This document shows positions 33,654-44,339 of a stretch of 64,000 bases of DNA, one piece after another. Position 1 is the stretch's first letter; each line of letters starts with the position of its first letter. Made by a program: the position numbers and the translations under genes. This stretch comes from Symbiodinium kawagutii (lineage: Eukaryota > Sar > Dinophyceae > Suessiales > Symbiodiniaceae): positions 15,358 to 79,357 of the forward strand of contig VSDK01012944.1 in NCBI GenBank assembly GCA_009767595.1. Direction: 5' to 3'. Below the pieces are notes generated by a model that was given only the letters and a program-made list of their open reading frames with translations, was not told the origin of the DNA and did no database searches.

Positions 33654-33740
33654 GCAGTGCTTCATCCTCGTCTCCAAGCCTTGAGGCTCGGAAGGTCGCT
33701 GGAGACCCAGGTGATACTGGGCGAACTATCGACCAAAATG
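33654..33740 (+). CDS. Unknown exon followed by two introner-like elements
   Basis: After GCTGCTAAG the frame reads AVLHPRLQALRLGRSLETQV and ILGELSTKM, ending in phase 0 at ATG immediately before GTGGTTGCTCAAG. The next exon at 34049 may continue it. Family unknown. Confidence 0.5.
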
Positions 33741-33843
33741 GTGGTTGCTCAAGATAGGGGACCCTCCGAAATGGTTGGTTTTATACCAGCAATGATTAAT
33801 ATTTTAGATGATGTGCGGGGTACCCCTATTGTAAGAAGCACCC
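33741..33843 (+). mobile_element. Introner-like inverted-repeat element (copy j)
   Basis: The left end GTGGTTGCTCAAGATAGGGG and right end GGTACCCCTATTGTAAGAAG are inverted. The interior has AATGGTTGGTTTTAT. It begins at the exon border. Confidence 0.7.
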
Positions 33844-33844
33844 A

Positions 33845-33937
33845 AATAGGGATACCCCCAGTTATCGTCCTTTGTATCTATCATGCATAGCGATGAACGA
33901 ACCATTTTTGGGTACCCCATTGTACGAACCCCCCTAT
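33845..33937 (+). mobile_element. Second introner-like element in tandem (copy k)
   Basis: AATAGGGATACCCCCAGTTATCG is followed by GAACCATTTTTGGGTACCCC and ACGAACCCCCCTA. It lacks the outer GTGGTTTCTC. It sits one base after copy j, suggesting insertion into or next to an existing element. Confidence 0.55.
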
Positions 33938-34048
33938 TTTTGCGGGGTGATTAGTTTGACACAGTCGAAACTGTGCTTGCTTGTTATGTGAAACCAGCCC
34001 TCAATTCAGGACTTGCAGATCTTGCCTGATTGTATCTAGAAACAGTAG

Positions 34049-34222
34049 ACTCCACTGCCTGTCTTCGATCTTGAGGTGGAACCCACAAACATCTATGCCT
34101 GTGAATGGCTAGAGGCTGCTGTTACAGGCAGGAAAGATCCTGCAAAAATTGGCACAGATGAACTCATTGGCCGAGACATTTCAGCACCAGAAAGATTTCA
34201 ATCTCTAGAAGCTTTTGGGGGG
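34049..34222 (+). CDS. Unknown exon
   Basis: After ACAGTAG the frame reads TPLPVFDLEVEPTNIYACEW, LEAAVTGRKDPAKIGTDELI and ends SLEAFGG at a run of G with donor GTCGTA. Strong coding bias. Both this exon and the one ending at 33740 fit phase 0 joining. No family recognised. Confidence 0.5.
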
Positions 34223-34299
34223 GTCGTATCGAGACTTCTTCTCCTCTCCTCAGGTATGCGAAGGGTTCCGGAAATCTGGGAACCCTTGTTTCCCAGTTT

Positions 34300-34790
34300 A
34301 TGGTATTTGTTTTCCCATTTGTCTCCCACTCGTTTCAAATTGGTGTTGCACTTGTCTCCCAGTTGTTGCTTTTCTTGCTTGTCTTCCGCTTGTCTCCCAG
34401 TTTGTATGTATTTACCCTCCCCTTGTCTCCCAGCCTGTCTCCTTGTTTATTTTACTTGTTTATCATCTGTGTCTGACTCCTCTCCGGTTTTTGTTTTGTA
34501 CTCCATTTATCTTCCACTTGTCTCCCACTCATCTTCCGTTTATCTTCAGTTTTTCCTCCAACTTCTTTTTCACTTGTCTCGCACTTGTCTCTCATTTGCC
34601 TCCCCATTTAGTCCTCCTTTGTTTCACTTGCCTCTCACCTTTTTCCACTTGTCCCTCACTTAATTTCAGTTTGTTTCAACTGGTCTCCGCCTTGTCTCCC
34701 ACTTCTCTCCCACTTCTCTCCCACTTGTCTCCCGTTTGTCTCCCAATTCCGTGTTACTTTTCTCTCGCTCTTCTTCCAAATATGGACTCT
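34300..34790. repeat. Pyrimidine-rich degenerate repeat of CACTTGTCTCC
   Basis: An 11-12 base unit around CACTTGTCTCC recurs for almost 500 bases with much variation, giving strong strand asymmetry. Leu/Ser/Pro/Cys-rich frames across it are artefacts. Confidence 0.8.
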
Positions 34791-34868
34791 GCTCGCGGAC
34801 TTTCTCGCGCTTAATTTTGGCTCCTCGCTGCTATTGGATTGGGTTAAAAACTCCCCGAATCATTCCAG

Positions 34869-35156
34869 GTCAGAACACTTGGGGTGAATGAGACGCCCAG
34901 TTCAATGACACCTTTAGACTTGAGAACTGACCCCACAGATTTGCTTTGCGAGGCTTTGCGGAGAACTCTGGAGTGCCATCGCTGCCAGGGACCGAAACCG
35001 CGCTGTGCTTTTCGTGCTACGAAAACCGCTGCTCCAGCGCCGAGGTTTGTGGAGCTTTTGGAGCGTCCGTCTCCAAGATCTCCCGGAGTCGTTGTGGCGG
35101 ATTTGCGGGTGCCTCAGGCGGTCGGATTTGCGCCGCGACGGGTTGGTGGAGATTGA
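34869..35156 (+). CDS. Unknown exon, Arg/Cys-rich
   Basis: After ATTCCAG the frame reads VRTLGVNETPSSMTPLDLRT and DLLCEALRRTLECHRCQGPK, then a basic Pro/Ala-rich part to TGA. The ECHRCQGPKPRC segment has paired Cys but no full zinc-binding pattern. It may splice before the stop. Confidence 0.4.
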   Translation, partial: VRTLGVNETPSSMTPLDLRTDPTDLLCEALRRTLECHRCQGPKPRCAFRATKTAAPAPRFVELLERPSPRSPGVVVADLRVPQAVGFAPRRVGGD

Positions 35157-35745
35157 ATCGCCCCGGAGATGGTTTGGATCAGGATCGATTTGCCAAGAAG
35201 AGACCTGAAATCATACTTCAAAGCAGGAGATTTGGCTTGGACCTGAGAGTGTCGTGTGATTTGCTGCTGGCCATCAGCCTCTACGCATGTTTGTTCCCAA
35301 AGACTCACTTCCGGACTACCTGCAAAAGTGCCAAGAATGATTATTGTGTAGGTGATAGCTATCACTAAAGGGCTTCTGCACCCGCATCAACGCTTAGTAA
35401 TAGCTACTGTAAGCACATTTGGTTATCCACTTTGCTTGTGCATCCAATATTTCTCACTGTCAGAATGTCAGGTACACGTGCGAGTACTGGGAAAGTCCAA
35501 TGGAATGTCCTGGCCTTTGTTTCGATCTCTTTCGCCACCTTTCGGCACATTTGAATTTGAATCCTATGGCTTGTGGAAACCAATGTTCCTCAGTGGTTAG
35601 CGCAGGACTCCAAACAGCCAGCAGTCCACAATACACGGCAACTCCAGCTTGTGAACATACCCAAAATGAACAACTGACCCGACCTCCCTATTTTTAGAGC
35701 AGGGCATTTGACCTCAGTACGCGAGTGGGCTCCCAAGTGTCATAG

Positions 35746-35868
35746 CATCCATTGATGTGAGGCTGCAACTCTCAATGAAGGGTGGAGCGGAGGATATCAA
35801 AGCAGACCTGGAGGCACCGGCTGCTGTGGTGACAGACACGATAGATTCGTTGCAGCAGCTGGGCAAAA
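35746..35868 (+). CDS. Unknown exon
   Basis: After GTCATAG the frame reads SIDVRLQLSMKGGAEDIKAD and LEAPAAVVTDTIDSLQQLGK, ending at donor GTAGAG. Clear coding bias. Family unknown. Confidence 0.5.
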
Positions 35869-35914
35869 GTAGAGTCATTCTTACAGTGATGTATAGTGTA
35901 TATATCTATACACA

Positions 35915-36065
35915 TGTATGTATATAAACACATTTATACATTGTATATATATATATATATACATGTGTATTTATACATCTCTCTCTCTCTCTCTATATAC
36001 TGTGTATATATATATACATATGTGTATAGATGTAAACATATGTATATGTATATACATATATGTAT
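35915..36065. repeat. TA and CT microsatellites
   Basis: ATGTATATA-type words with a (CT)n run near 35978-35994. No gene. Confidence 0.85.
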
Positions 36066-36118
36066 AGGTACTTGATGACGGAAAGCGCTTGAGCGCTTGA
36101 AAGTTTTTACCGAAGGCT

Positions 36119-36141
36119 GGGGGGGGGGGGGGGGGGGGGGG
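36119..36141. repeat. Run of 23 G
   Basis: An uninterrupted G23 marks the left edge of the satellite block. Its true length may be affected by sequencing. Confidence 0.85.
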
Positions 36142-36159
36142 CAGACTGATTTGCAGAAA

Positions 36160-37850
36160 TTTTGGGTCAAAAATCGACGTTTTACCTGCACGAGAGCGCA
36201 ATTTTGCAATTTCTTCGCGGGAAAGATTTTTGTTGGGTGGCCGGGGCCAAGTTGGGCGCCATGTTGGGGCATCAAGAGGCCATGTTTCGGACCATGTCGG
36301 GCCATGAAGGGGCCATGTTGGGACAGAGTTTGGCCCATATACGGGTATGCAGGGGACATGTTGAGCCATGTTGGGACCGCCTTTGGTCCATATCCGGGTA
36401 TGCATGGGCCTTGTTGGGACAATCCCGCCTATGTTGGGACCATGTCGGCGCATGAAGGGGCTATCTTGGGCAATGTTGGCAAGCCTTTTTGGTCAGAAAT
36501 GGACGTTCTACCTGCACGAGAGCGTAATTTTGCAATTTCTTCGCTGCAGCCATGTTGAGCTCGTTCTCGGGCCAAATTGGGCGCCATGTTGGGGTATCAA
36601 CGGCCCATGTTTGGGACCATTCGGACTATGTCGGGCCACGAAAGGACTATGTTGGGGGCCATGTTGGGACAGTCTTGCCCATATATGGGTTGAAGGGGCC
36701 ATGTTGGGACAGTTTTTGGCCCATATACGGGTATGCAGGGGCCATGTTGGGCCATGTTGGGACCGCCTTTGGCCCATATACGGGTATACATGGGCCTTGT
36801 TGGGACAATCGCGCCCATGTTGGGACCATGTCGGCGCATGACGGGGCTATCTTGGGCAATGTTGGCAAGCCTTTTTGGTCAGAAATGGACGTTCTACCTG
36901 CACGAGAACGTAATTTTGCAATTTCTTCGCTGCAGCCATGTTGGGCTCGTTCTCGGGCCAAATTCGGCGCCATGTTGGGGTATCAAGGGCCTATGTTTCG
37001 GACGATTCGGATTATCTGGGGCCATGAAGGGGCCATGTTGGGGGCCATGTTGGGACAGTCTTTGGTCCGTATACGGGCATGGGCAGGCGAAAGGAGCGTG
37101 TTGCGACTGTCTTCCCACCATTATGGGCAGCCTGAAGGGGCCATGTTGGGCCATGTTGGGACAGTCTTTGGCCCATATACGGGGTATGCATGGGCCATGT
37201 TGGGCCATGTTGAGACAATCTTTGGCCCGTACCAAGTCGCCATGTTGAGCCATACCGGTCGCTTGCTGAATCACGGTGCCAATTCGAACTGTTTGGGCCA
37301 TCTTATTTGCAGCTAAGCGTGGTCAAAAATCGATGTTTTACTTGCACGAGACGGCAAATTCGCAATTTGTTTGTGGGACAGCTTTTTGTTGGCCGAAAGG
37401 GGCGTGTTGCGACTGTCCTCGCGCCATGTTGGACAGCATGTTGGGGCTCTAGGGCCCATGTTGGGACCATGTAGGGGCATGAAGGGGCCATCTTGGGCCA
37501 TGTTGGGCTATGTTGGGACAGTCTTTGGCCCGTACACGCGCGTGGGCAGTTTTGTAATTTCTTTGTGGGACAGCTTTTTGTCGGCCGAAAGGGGCGTGTT
37601 GCGACTGTCCTCGCGCCATGTTGGGCAGCATGTTGGGGACTCTAGGGCCATGTTGGGACCATGTCGGGGCATGAAGGGGCCATCTCGCGCCATGTTGGGA
37701 TGGTGTTTGGCCCGTATACGGGCGTGGGCACTTTTGCAATTTCTTTGTGGGACAGCTTCTTGCCATGTTGGGCAGCATGTTGGGGACTCTAGGGCCCATG
37801 TTGGGACCATGTAGGGGCATGAAGGGGCCATCTTGGGCCATGTATTTTTG
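36160..37850. repeat. Complex satellite with CCATGTTGGGAC subrepeats
   Basis: A marker GGTCAAAAATCGACG/GGTCAGAAATGGACG occurs at about 36165, 36491, 36877 and 37321, giving higher-order units of roughly 325-445 bases. Between markers, subrepeats such as GGCCATGTTGGGAC and CCCATATACGGGTATGC recur many times. Shorter units with GGACAGCTTTTTGT follow to 37850. Trp/Gly/Met-rich frames on both strands come from the repeat and are not annotated as genes. Confidence 0.85.
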
Positions 37851-37929
37851 TTGATCTCTGATGACAGAACCTCACCGGGAGGGATTGGTGGTTTCTTGGG
37901 CCATGAAATGCAAAAAGACTTACGTTGCG

Positions 37930-38010
37930 CGCTTTCCGTGATGTTCCAACCTGGTTTGCAGTCGTGACGAACAGCAGTTCTTTGATGACCAGCAGCTACA
38001 AGTTACTTGG
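37930..38010 (+). CDS. Unknown exon ending at an introner-like element
   Basis: The frame reads DVPTWFAVVTNSSSLMTSSY and KLLG with the donor GTGTCTCTC. The left limit is unclear. Confidence 0.4.
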
Positions 38011-38205
38011 GTGTCTCTCAAGTCATAGGGGTACCCCCAAATCATAGGTTAATATTAGGGGATAATATCCATGAATCATAGGGAATATACCAGTTTTATG
38101 GTTTCTTAGTGGCTGGGGGTATGTAACCCCCAAATCATCCAATATCAACCCATTTACAATAATAAACAACCCATTTTTGGTGGTCCCCAGTCACTGGCGC
38201 CTGTG
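38011..38205 (+). mobile_element. Introner-like element, long or nested copy (l)
   Basis: It starts GTGTCTCTCAAGTCATAGGG with GTACCCCCAAATCATAGG. A second block GGGGGTATGTAACCCCCAAA with TCATCCAATATCAACCC follows, ending GGTCCCCAGTCACTGG. The structure suggests one copy inserted in another. Confidence 0.55.
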
Positions 38206-38261
38206 AGACCACTCACTGAGACCAGATTTGATGAGGCCCAATTGCAATCCTGGCGTGAGAT

Positions 38262-38271
38262 NNNNNNNNNN
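38262..38271. other. Assembly gap (10 N)
   Basis: Ten undetermined bases. Confidence 0.98.
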
Positions 38272-38277
38272 AGCGGT

Positions 38278-38580
38278 TCACACTTTGAATCGAAGATCAC
38301 CAGGCATAGTTGGTGCATAGTCAGTAGTATCCACCTCTAGTTTTTGTGGGATCAAGAACTTGGTGATGCTTGGGGGGACGGACTTGGTTCCACTTTCCTT
38401 CACGATTGCAGAATGGTCGTGCCTAAAGCTGCTAGGTGCGGGTTGTAGCCATAGTACTCCGGTTCCCATGCGTTCAGAGCTGGACGCCGGCAGTTTGGAG
38501 GACTCAAAGGGGAGACAAAATCTCTCGTCCTTTGTGGAGGTGTCGGTTCCCCACAGCGTCACCATGGGGTCAATGATGAA
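38278..38580 (-). CDS. Possible unknown exon on the minus strand
   Basis: The minus frame reads MVTLWGTDTSTKDERFCLPF and later TKFLIPQKLEVDTTDYAPTM PGDLRFKV (break added). A + frame with a strong GCAG-GTGTGT donor at 38586 competes. The minus reading looks more protein-like. Family unknown. Confidence 0.3.
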   Translation of the reverse strand, partial: FIIDPMVTLWGTDTSTKDERFCLPFESSKLPASSSERMGTGVLWLQPAPSSFRHDHSAIVKESGTKSVPPSITKFLIPQKLEVDTTDYAPTMPGDLRFKV

Positions 38581-39168
38581 TGCAGGTGTGTTTAGTATAT
38601 ATTATCTAGCTGGTGATTCTCAGGGAGCTAAGGAGCCAGGGGTATCCCTAAATCCCTTTAAATTAAAGGGGGAGCTAATGAGCTACAGGGAGTGGTGAAA
38701 CCAGATGGTAGTTATGCATACTCATCATATCTCAGCCTCCAAAAATGTGAAGCTGTTGCTGCCCAGGTCATCTTCTGAGTTGCTGGATGGGGAGGTTCTG
38801 CAATCTGCATCCTACGGTACCCCAATGGACTGGGACACGATCCTCAACTGCACAGCCTGTTTCGGGTGGTCTACAGGTATCTACGTTGCAGTACAGCCAC
38901 CGGGTGGAGGACTGGTGGAAGATGTTGTGCTTGGGCTGCTTGGGTAACATGCGAACTGAACTTGTGAAGGCAAGAGTTGCCGGGGCTTGGCAGGAGCCTT
39001 GGCCCGAATGTCAGCCGTTCTAGGAATCCAGCTGGATGAGAAATCGATGGGAAAATTGATAGCAACATTGGTATCATGATCAGCCGTGTTGGGAACTCTT
39101 CACCCACAGCTTGTGCTGTACAGGTGCATCTTTCTGAGTTCTCCGACGAGATGTTGGATTCAACTCCT

Positions 39169-39498
39169 TTACCTGGTGCTCAAATCCAGGTGCCAAGCCT
39201 GGAGAACTGCTCCCGGTGGCATGATCACATCCATCAACCAACCCTCCTTAGCGTCCGGAAACTGATCGGACTGTGACTTGGGGCCAAGGTTCGAGTTTTG
39301 TCTGTGGATCAGCAGCACGATCGGAAGCGAACTCAGTGATGCTATGCGAAAGCCACTGGCAGGTCTCATGACGAGAAACTGAGGCTGTTTCTTTCTGCCA
39401 AGCCAGCCAGTGTAGGCAGGGTCAATAGTTTCTGCTTCTGGATGCTGTGAATTATTGCTGTGACGGGACTGTGCAGTCTGCGAACGAGAGGACATCAC
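39169..39498 (-). CDS. Possible unknown exon on the minus strand
   Basis: The minus frame reads DPAYTGWLGRKKQPQFLVMR and LSSLPIVLLIHRQNSNLGPK, then DAKEGWLMDVIMPPGAV. A further minus-strand frame lies at 39566-39943. Strand and borders are uncertain. Confidence 0.3.
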   Translation of the reverse strand: MMSSRSQTAQSRHSNNSQHPEAETIDPAYTGWLGRKKQPQFLVMRPASGFRIASLSSLPIVLLIHRQNSNLGPKSQSDQFPDAKEGWLMDVIMPPGAVLQAWHLDLSTR

Positions 39499-40080
39499 TC
39501 CTGTAGAAATAAGAAAGTAGCAACATTAGAGATATGACCAGCAATAACAAGGGCATAAACACCATTTAAGGTGATATATGTAGTAAAGGCCTCTTCAAAC
39601 AGGCCCTTTCTGACATTCTTTGGTCACCACAGGGGGCGGTGGGCGATCCCTTCTTGCGCTCCTGTATGACTAGTATCACCACCCACGGGGAAGACCTGGT
39701 TCCCTCACCTACCAAAATCACACCAGCCACGTGAGGCGCAGCAGACCCTGACCGGGACTTCCTGGGCCAATGGCTGGATTCGACTGTCGAGAGTGCTTGG
39801 GTCTTGGCACAAAATCGTGGGGTTTCTGCTTGACGGACCCAGCTGAATGGGTAAAGGCAAGTCAGCCAAGTCCCATTTTTCACTTCCAAAAGTGCGGTCA
39901 GAAGCAAGTTGTTGCCTTTCATACGCCGGAAAACGCATCTCACCTCCTGCTTGAGCCTTGCAGATGCACATAATTTGATGCCCTACAGCAACAAGTGATG
40001 CAAAAATACCAACACTTTACAATTATGATCACTTTCTTTGAGTCACACGCAGCTTCTAACTTCTACCAACCTGGAGTGGC

Positions 40081-41865
40081 ATGGTGCTTGCACAGGATTT
40101 CTCAGCACAGCTTTGGCACGCCATGTCGTCGCGGCGTGTGGATTTTGAGCGTGGAAAGACTTCGTCACCGCGCGGCCCTGGCGGGCGCTGGGAGGAGGAT
40201 TTTGAGGATTCTGGCGCTCAGAGCGGCAGTGATGCAGTTCTGCTGCGCTGCCGAGATACCATCGAGAGACTTCATGGTGACATGGAAGAAGAGCGCCAGA
40301 AACGGCAGAGATTGCAAGAACAGCTCGAAGAGAGCGACAATGAACTTGCAGCCGTGAAGATGAGCCTGGCGGAGGAACAGCAAAAAACACGAGAAGCCGA
40401 AACTAAGTGCAGGAGATTGGAACAGAAAGTCGTGGAACTTGAGCAGCTTCTGAAGGCCCAGAAGGAGATGAATGGGACGACCAGTTCGCAGCTCCAAACT
40501 CTGAAAGCAGAGTCCATCCAGAAGGCTCAGGAACAGTTTTCCCAAAACCTTCGCATCACAGACTTGGAGAACTCCTTGAAGCGAGCAGAGGCCAAAGCTC
40601 AGAACTTACAGCAAGAGGCCTCCAAGACAGATCGGCAGTTGCGGGAAGCGGAAGCGAGAGCCACATCCGAAGCTGACCGACTGCGTTCTGAACGGCAAGA
40701 GCTGGAATCCAAGACTGTCGAATTGGAAAAAATGTCACGGCATTGTGCGGAACTTGAACATCGTTGTGAAAGCTTGGAACAAAACCTGGAGGATTTACAG
40801 CACGACAAGCACGCCATTGTCGAATCGAACCAATTTGAGTTGCAGGAACTGGCAATGCGACAAGAGCGCTTACAGGCAGCATGGAGGGATGGCGAACAGG
40901 AACTCCAACGAGCTTTTCAAGAGAGAGATGAGCTCCAAAAGGAACTGGACCAGTGTCAGCAAGAGGCTGAGCACTTGCAAAAGCAGGTCCGAGACTTATC
41001 AGATGAGCAGCGGTCTGCTGTTGACAAATGCCAAAGGTTGGAGTCGGAGCTCAAAAAGACACAGAGGAAAGCTGATGACCTGCGAGCAGAGTCCGACCAA
41101 AAGGGACAAGACTTCGAACAGCTTCAAATGCAACAGAGGACACACAGCACGACGATCGCCACATTGGAACAGCAGTTGGAAGATCAACGACGTCAGTTGT
41201 TTGAACGGAATCAAGAGCTAGCACGACAACGTGTGGAATATGCCAAGGCTGTGGAGAGTTTGGAAGGTGCCAAGGGCGGTGTCAAGCATCAGGAGGACCG
41301 CAATGTTCGACTCCTGGCCAGTGAAAAGGAATCCCAAAAGCGCGCGGCTGAGCTCACATGGCGCTTGGAAGCCGCAAATGAAGAGGTGGAACAAAGCCGT
41401 GCCGCTTTGAAGTCTGAACAGGATAGATGTAAGGAGCTTCAGAGTCTGTTAGATCAGCGTCAACAAGAATCCAGGGAAACCGATCTCAATCAGCTCTCCA
41501 ACTTGCTTGCACAGGCTCAGGCACATGCTACATGTTTAGCCCAGGTTCAATCTGAGCGTGTCTCGGCTGAGGAGAATGAGCCTCTTAAAAGCTTGAAGCT
41601 GAAATATGACCAGAAGATCTCCAAACTTTATCAGCACCTTTGTGAGCGCGATGCATACGAGAGGAAACTGAAAGGCTTCATCGAAAATGAAGTGAGCATG
41701 CTTCATCAGTACAACAAAGAATTGGAGCAGTACTGCCAGTGGCGACGGGAAAGGTTGCCAGATGTTCCAAGACTCATTAAGTCGGCAAAGTCAACTCCGG
41801 CCGCCGACAAGATTGGGAGACGCCTGCTGCGGAACTTGCAGAATCTTGAAGATCAGTTGGCCTGA
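40081..41865 (+). CDS. Coiled-coil protein, 594 residues, intact
   Basis: A single uninterrupted frame of 594 codons ends with TGA at 41863-41865. Residues about 1-55 are Ser/Gly/Arg-rich and probably disordered. From about 56 to 560 the sequence is almost wholly Glu/Gln/Lys/Arg/Leu with heptad spacing, for example LEQKVVELEQLLKAQKEMNG and LRSERQELESKTVELEKMSR. The C-terminus (KLYQHLCERDAYERKLKGFI and ENEVSMLHQYNKELEQYCQW) is less repetitive and may be a specific domain. Such proteins serve as scaffolds in centrosomes, basal bodies or the cytoskeleton, but nothing fixes the role. An alternative start is Met15 (MSSRRVDFERG), since ACAG just before GATTTCTC could be a splice acceptor. Lack of introns over 1.8 kb is notable in this window. 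Confidence 0.8.
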   Translation: MVLAQDFSAQLWHAMSSRRVDFERGKTSSPRGPGGRWEEDFEDSGAQSGSDAVLLRCRDTIERLHGDMEEERQKRQRLQEQLEESDNELAAVKMSLAEEQQKTREAETKCRRLEQKVVELEQLLKAQKEMNGTTSSQLQTLKAESIQKAQEQFSQNLRITDLENSLKRAEAKAQNLQQEASKTDRQLREAEARATSEADRLRSERQELESKTVELEKMSRHCAELEHRCESLEQNLEDLQHDKHAIVESNQFELQELAMRQERLQAAWRDGEQELQRAFQERDELQKELDQCQQEAEHLQKQVRDLSDEQRSAVDKCQRLESELKKTQRKADDLRAESDQKGQDFEQLQMQQRTHSTTIATLEQQLEDQRRQLFERNQELARQRVEYAKAVESLEGAKGGVKHQEDRNVRLLASEKESQKRAAELTWRLEAANEEVEQSRAALKSEQDRCKELQSLLDQRQQESRETDLNQLSNLLAQAQAHATCLAQVQSERVSAEENEPLKSLKLKYDQKISKLYQHLCERDAYERKLKGFIENEVSMLHQYNKELEQYCQWRRERLPDVPRLIKSAKSTPAADKIGRRLLRNLQNLEDQLA

Positions 41866-41878
41866 GACGCTGACCGTC

Positions 41879-41946
41879 CAGGGTCCATCAGGGTCCATCA
41901 GGGTACATCTATGTTGCCTGAAGATTCCAGGGTCCGTCAGGGTCCT
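41879..41946. repeat. Short direct repeats of AGGGTCCATC
   Basis: CAGGGTCCATCAGGGTCCATC and variants recur four to five times just after the coiled-coil gene stop, in its presumed 3' untranslated region. Confidence 0.75.
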
Positions 41947-42117
41947 ACTATAGTTGTTTAACCAATTTGATGCAGAAAATTCATCACTGCAAGCTGGAGC
42001 ATCAGCGCTGAGATTGAACACACGCGGTCCCGAGTGATTGGTTCATTGATTGGTTCACGGACTCAAATAGTGATCTAGTCACTGGATGTATGTTTTTGTT
42101 TGATTTTTTGAATGTAT

Positions 42118-42155
42118 AATATATATATATATCTATATATATATATATATGTATA
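42118..42155. repeat. TA microsatellite
   Basis: An (AT)n run of about 38 bases. Confidence 0.85.
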
Positions 42156-42195
42156 CATATCTATGGACACTGTATGATCTTGTCTTTTGTGTCAG

Positions 42196-42509
42196 CAGCT
42201 GGTGGCCCTGTTGCCAAAGAAGCAGCTGTGTTCGGCGAATGCCTGTGAGTTGATGCTGGAAAAACACACGCAGACTGTTAGGAAAACCGCTGAGATCTTG
42301 CCGTTTCAGGTGGGTGCAAGTTGAGACTCCCAGCAACCATTAAACCTCAGTATGCAGTTCAACCTCTCAACGAGACACTTCATCTCCCAAGGTGCATAGC
42401 TATGGCTTGACCGTGCAGACTCCAGCTGGTCGTGGTCTCTTGTACCTCACGGAGCTGGAAGAGTATCTGGAGGCGCAGAGAAGGAAATGCTTGGAGATTC
42501 CTAGAGCAG
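42196..42509 (+). CDS. Unknown gene, two exons with a GT-AG intron
   Basis: Exon 1 (42196-42309) after TTGTGTCAG reads QLVALLPKKQLCSANACELM and LEKHTQTVRKTAEILPFQ, ending in phase 0 at GTGGGT. Exon 2 (42392-42509) after CTCCCAAG reads VHSYGLTVQTPAGRGLLYLT and ELEEYLEAQRRKCLEIPRA, ending in phase 1 at GTGAAG. The 82-base intron keeps frame. Both exons have strong bias and good sites. Further exons must follow. Possible ones lie at about 42790-42900. Family unknown. Confidence 0.55.
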
Positions 42510-43804
42510 GTGAAGCTTCAAACCACGGATTTTCCATGTGCGCGTCCTTGGGTGCGTTAGGGTTTCCATATTTTTCAGTTGATTTCTTTGCATTTCGCCT
42601 GGGAAACATCGAATCTTGTGCGCGCAAACATGGTATAATTTTCATGAACAAAGTCAAATTGTGTGGTCGTTGACTCCTACCATTGGAACTCTTCACTGTC
42701 TTTGCATCGAAGAGTTGATGCACATAGAGCGAGAGACTTCGGATGTGTTTTTTCTCAACTTATTTTGGTTTGCCCGTCTCCTGCTGTAGGATGCCTCTTC
42801 CAAGTTTGCCAGAGCCTCAGCCGGTCACAGCTGCACAGTTCCATCATCACCTGTTGGAGATCTGAGGCTCCTGGGGACCCTTTGCGAGTACGAGTCATGG
42901 ATCACATGGAGGAAGGTTGGAACATGTCAGGTCAACATGAGTTACTAGAGGGCTTGTCGTTGCGGTTGACCATTCTCAATGTGGGAATGCTCATGATCAA
43001 TGGAGTTCCTAGCGGACTAGACGGGACTTGAAACTGATTTGGATGACTCACCTGTGTTGTTTCTGACTTGGAGAGCATCTACTGTCTTGGCTGCTCGCTT
43101 GCCTCAACAGGTTTATTGGCATTGTCGATGAAGACTCCTGAGGCTGACAAAGGGGGTTTGAATTGTCATCGAGGATCATCAGTAGGCACTTATGTAGGGA
43201 TTCTTCAAGAAATGATCGAACATAGTTCAGATGAACAGAAAAAAAACACCACGGGTTTCGGTGCCCGACAGCGATCTCATGTTGAAGCCTTTCGAACTGT
43301 GTGAGGATGTGCGGAGCAAAGAGAGCCCTCTGTTTGAGGAGGAATCTGCAGATAGCATGACAACATTCGTTTGATTCCTTGCCTTGCAAGAGATTGTTCA
43401 ACTCCAAACCTCAAAACAAAAATGCCAGGATTCAAACTTGCGTCACAAGCCATAGTGAATCAACAGCCAAGGCAGCCAAGGTGTTTCTTGTGTCGCAAGC
43501 TGCTTATTCTTAGCACCAAAGCCCCCGAAATAACGGCGCAAGCAGTGCTGCTTGACGGTGCTCCAGGAACCTCTGCCCAGTGCCCAGGATCTACAAATTC
43601 GTGTAAGGGGGCCCAAAGGTGGTTGTTGGTGCTGCACATCCCTGACTCTTATGCAGATATAGATATAAATGTCAACACGTGTTTGATTTACATCTATGTA
43701 CCTACATAATATATACATATACACATCTATGTTTTTATGTATTGCCAATCAACTCAGTTGTGCTGGATCTATTTTTCTTGTTCACCTCTTGCCGCACCCT
43801 TCAG

Positions 43805-43891
43805 GCCATGCGGCAAAGGCTGAAGGACTACCTGGGGGTATCACCCCAAATGCCGTTGACTGCCCAGGCAGGACCCAAGGCAGTGAGGTAA
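43805..43891 (+). CDS. Unknown terminal exon
   Basis: After CCCTTCAG the frame reads AMRQRLKDYLGVSPQMPLTA and QAGPKAVR before TGA. It is probably the last exon of the gene at 42196. Confidence 0.4.
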   Translation, partial: AMRQRLKDYLGVSPQMPLTAQAGPKAVR

Positions 43892-43961
43892 CCACCACCA
43901 TTGGAGACGGCCACGATAAATGTGAATCGCCAGAAACTCACCGGGATGGCAGTTGAGTTAG

Positions 43962-44067
43962 GTGGTTTCTCAAGCCATAGGGAACCCCCAAAGTTGTGGT
44001 TGATTTATTTCTATAAATGATTAGGATTGGATGATTTAGGGGTACCCGAATGACTTGAGAAACCACC
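43962..44067 (+). mobile_element. Introner-like inverted-repeat element (copy d)
   Basis: It starts GTGGTTTCTCAAGCCATAGG and ends GAATGACTTGAGAAACCACC. The interior has GGTTGATTTATTTCTATAAA and TTGGATGATTTAGGGGTACC. It is close to the inferred consensus. The preceding sequence is coding-like (INVNRQKLTGMAVEL). Confidence 0.75.
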
Positions 44068-44339
44068 ATTCAGCCACTGAAAAATGACCAGCTTGGGGAT
44101 GTTTGGTGATTTTCTACGCTAACACATTTCTGCGACCATCGATGCTCCACTGTGTCCCATGATGTCCCAGCAATTTTCCAAGACAGTGAAAACCATCACG
44201 GCATTTCTCAAACTGGATGTGGCTCCAAATTGTTTTTCTTGTCAAGCAATATAGTCCGATTTGAAGTTTGGACTTCCGATGCACCACCATCTTTGGATCT
44301 GTCCATCAATTATGGATCATTATGGTTCACCCCAACCGT

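Noticed and set aside
36097-37841. Trp/Gly/Met-rich proteins on both strands in the satellite
   Set aside because: The same repeat is open in several frames on both strands, so openness reflects the lack of stop words in the unit, not coding.
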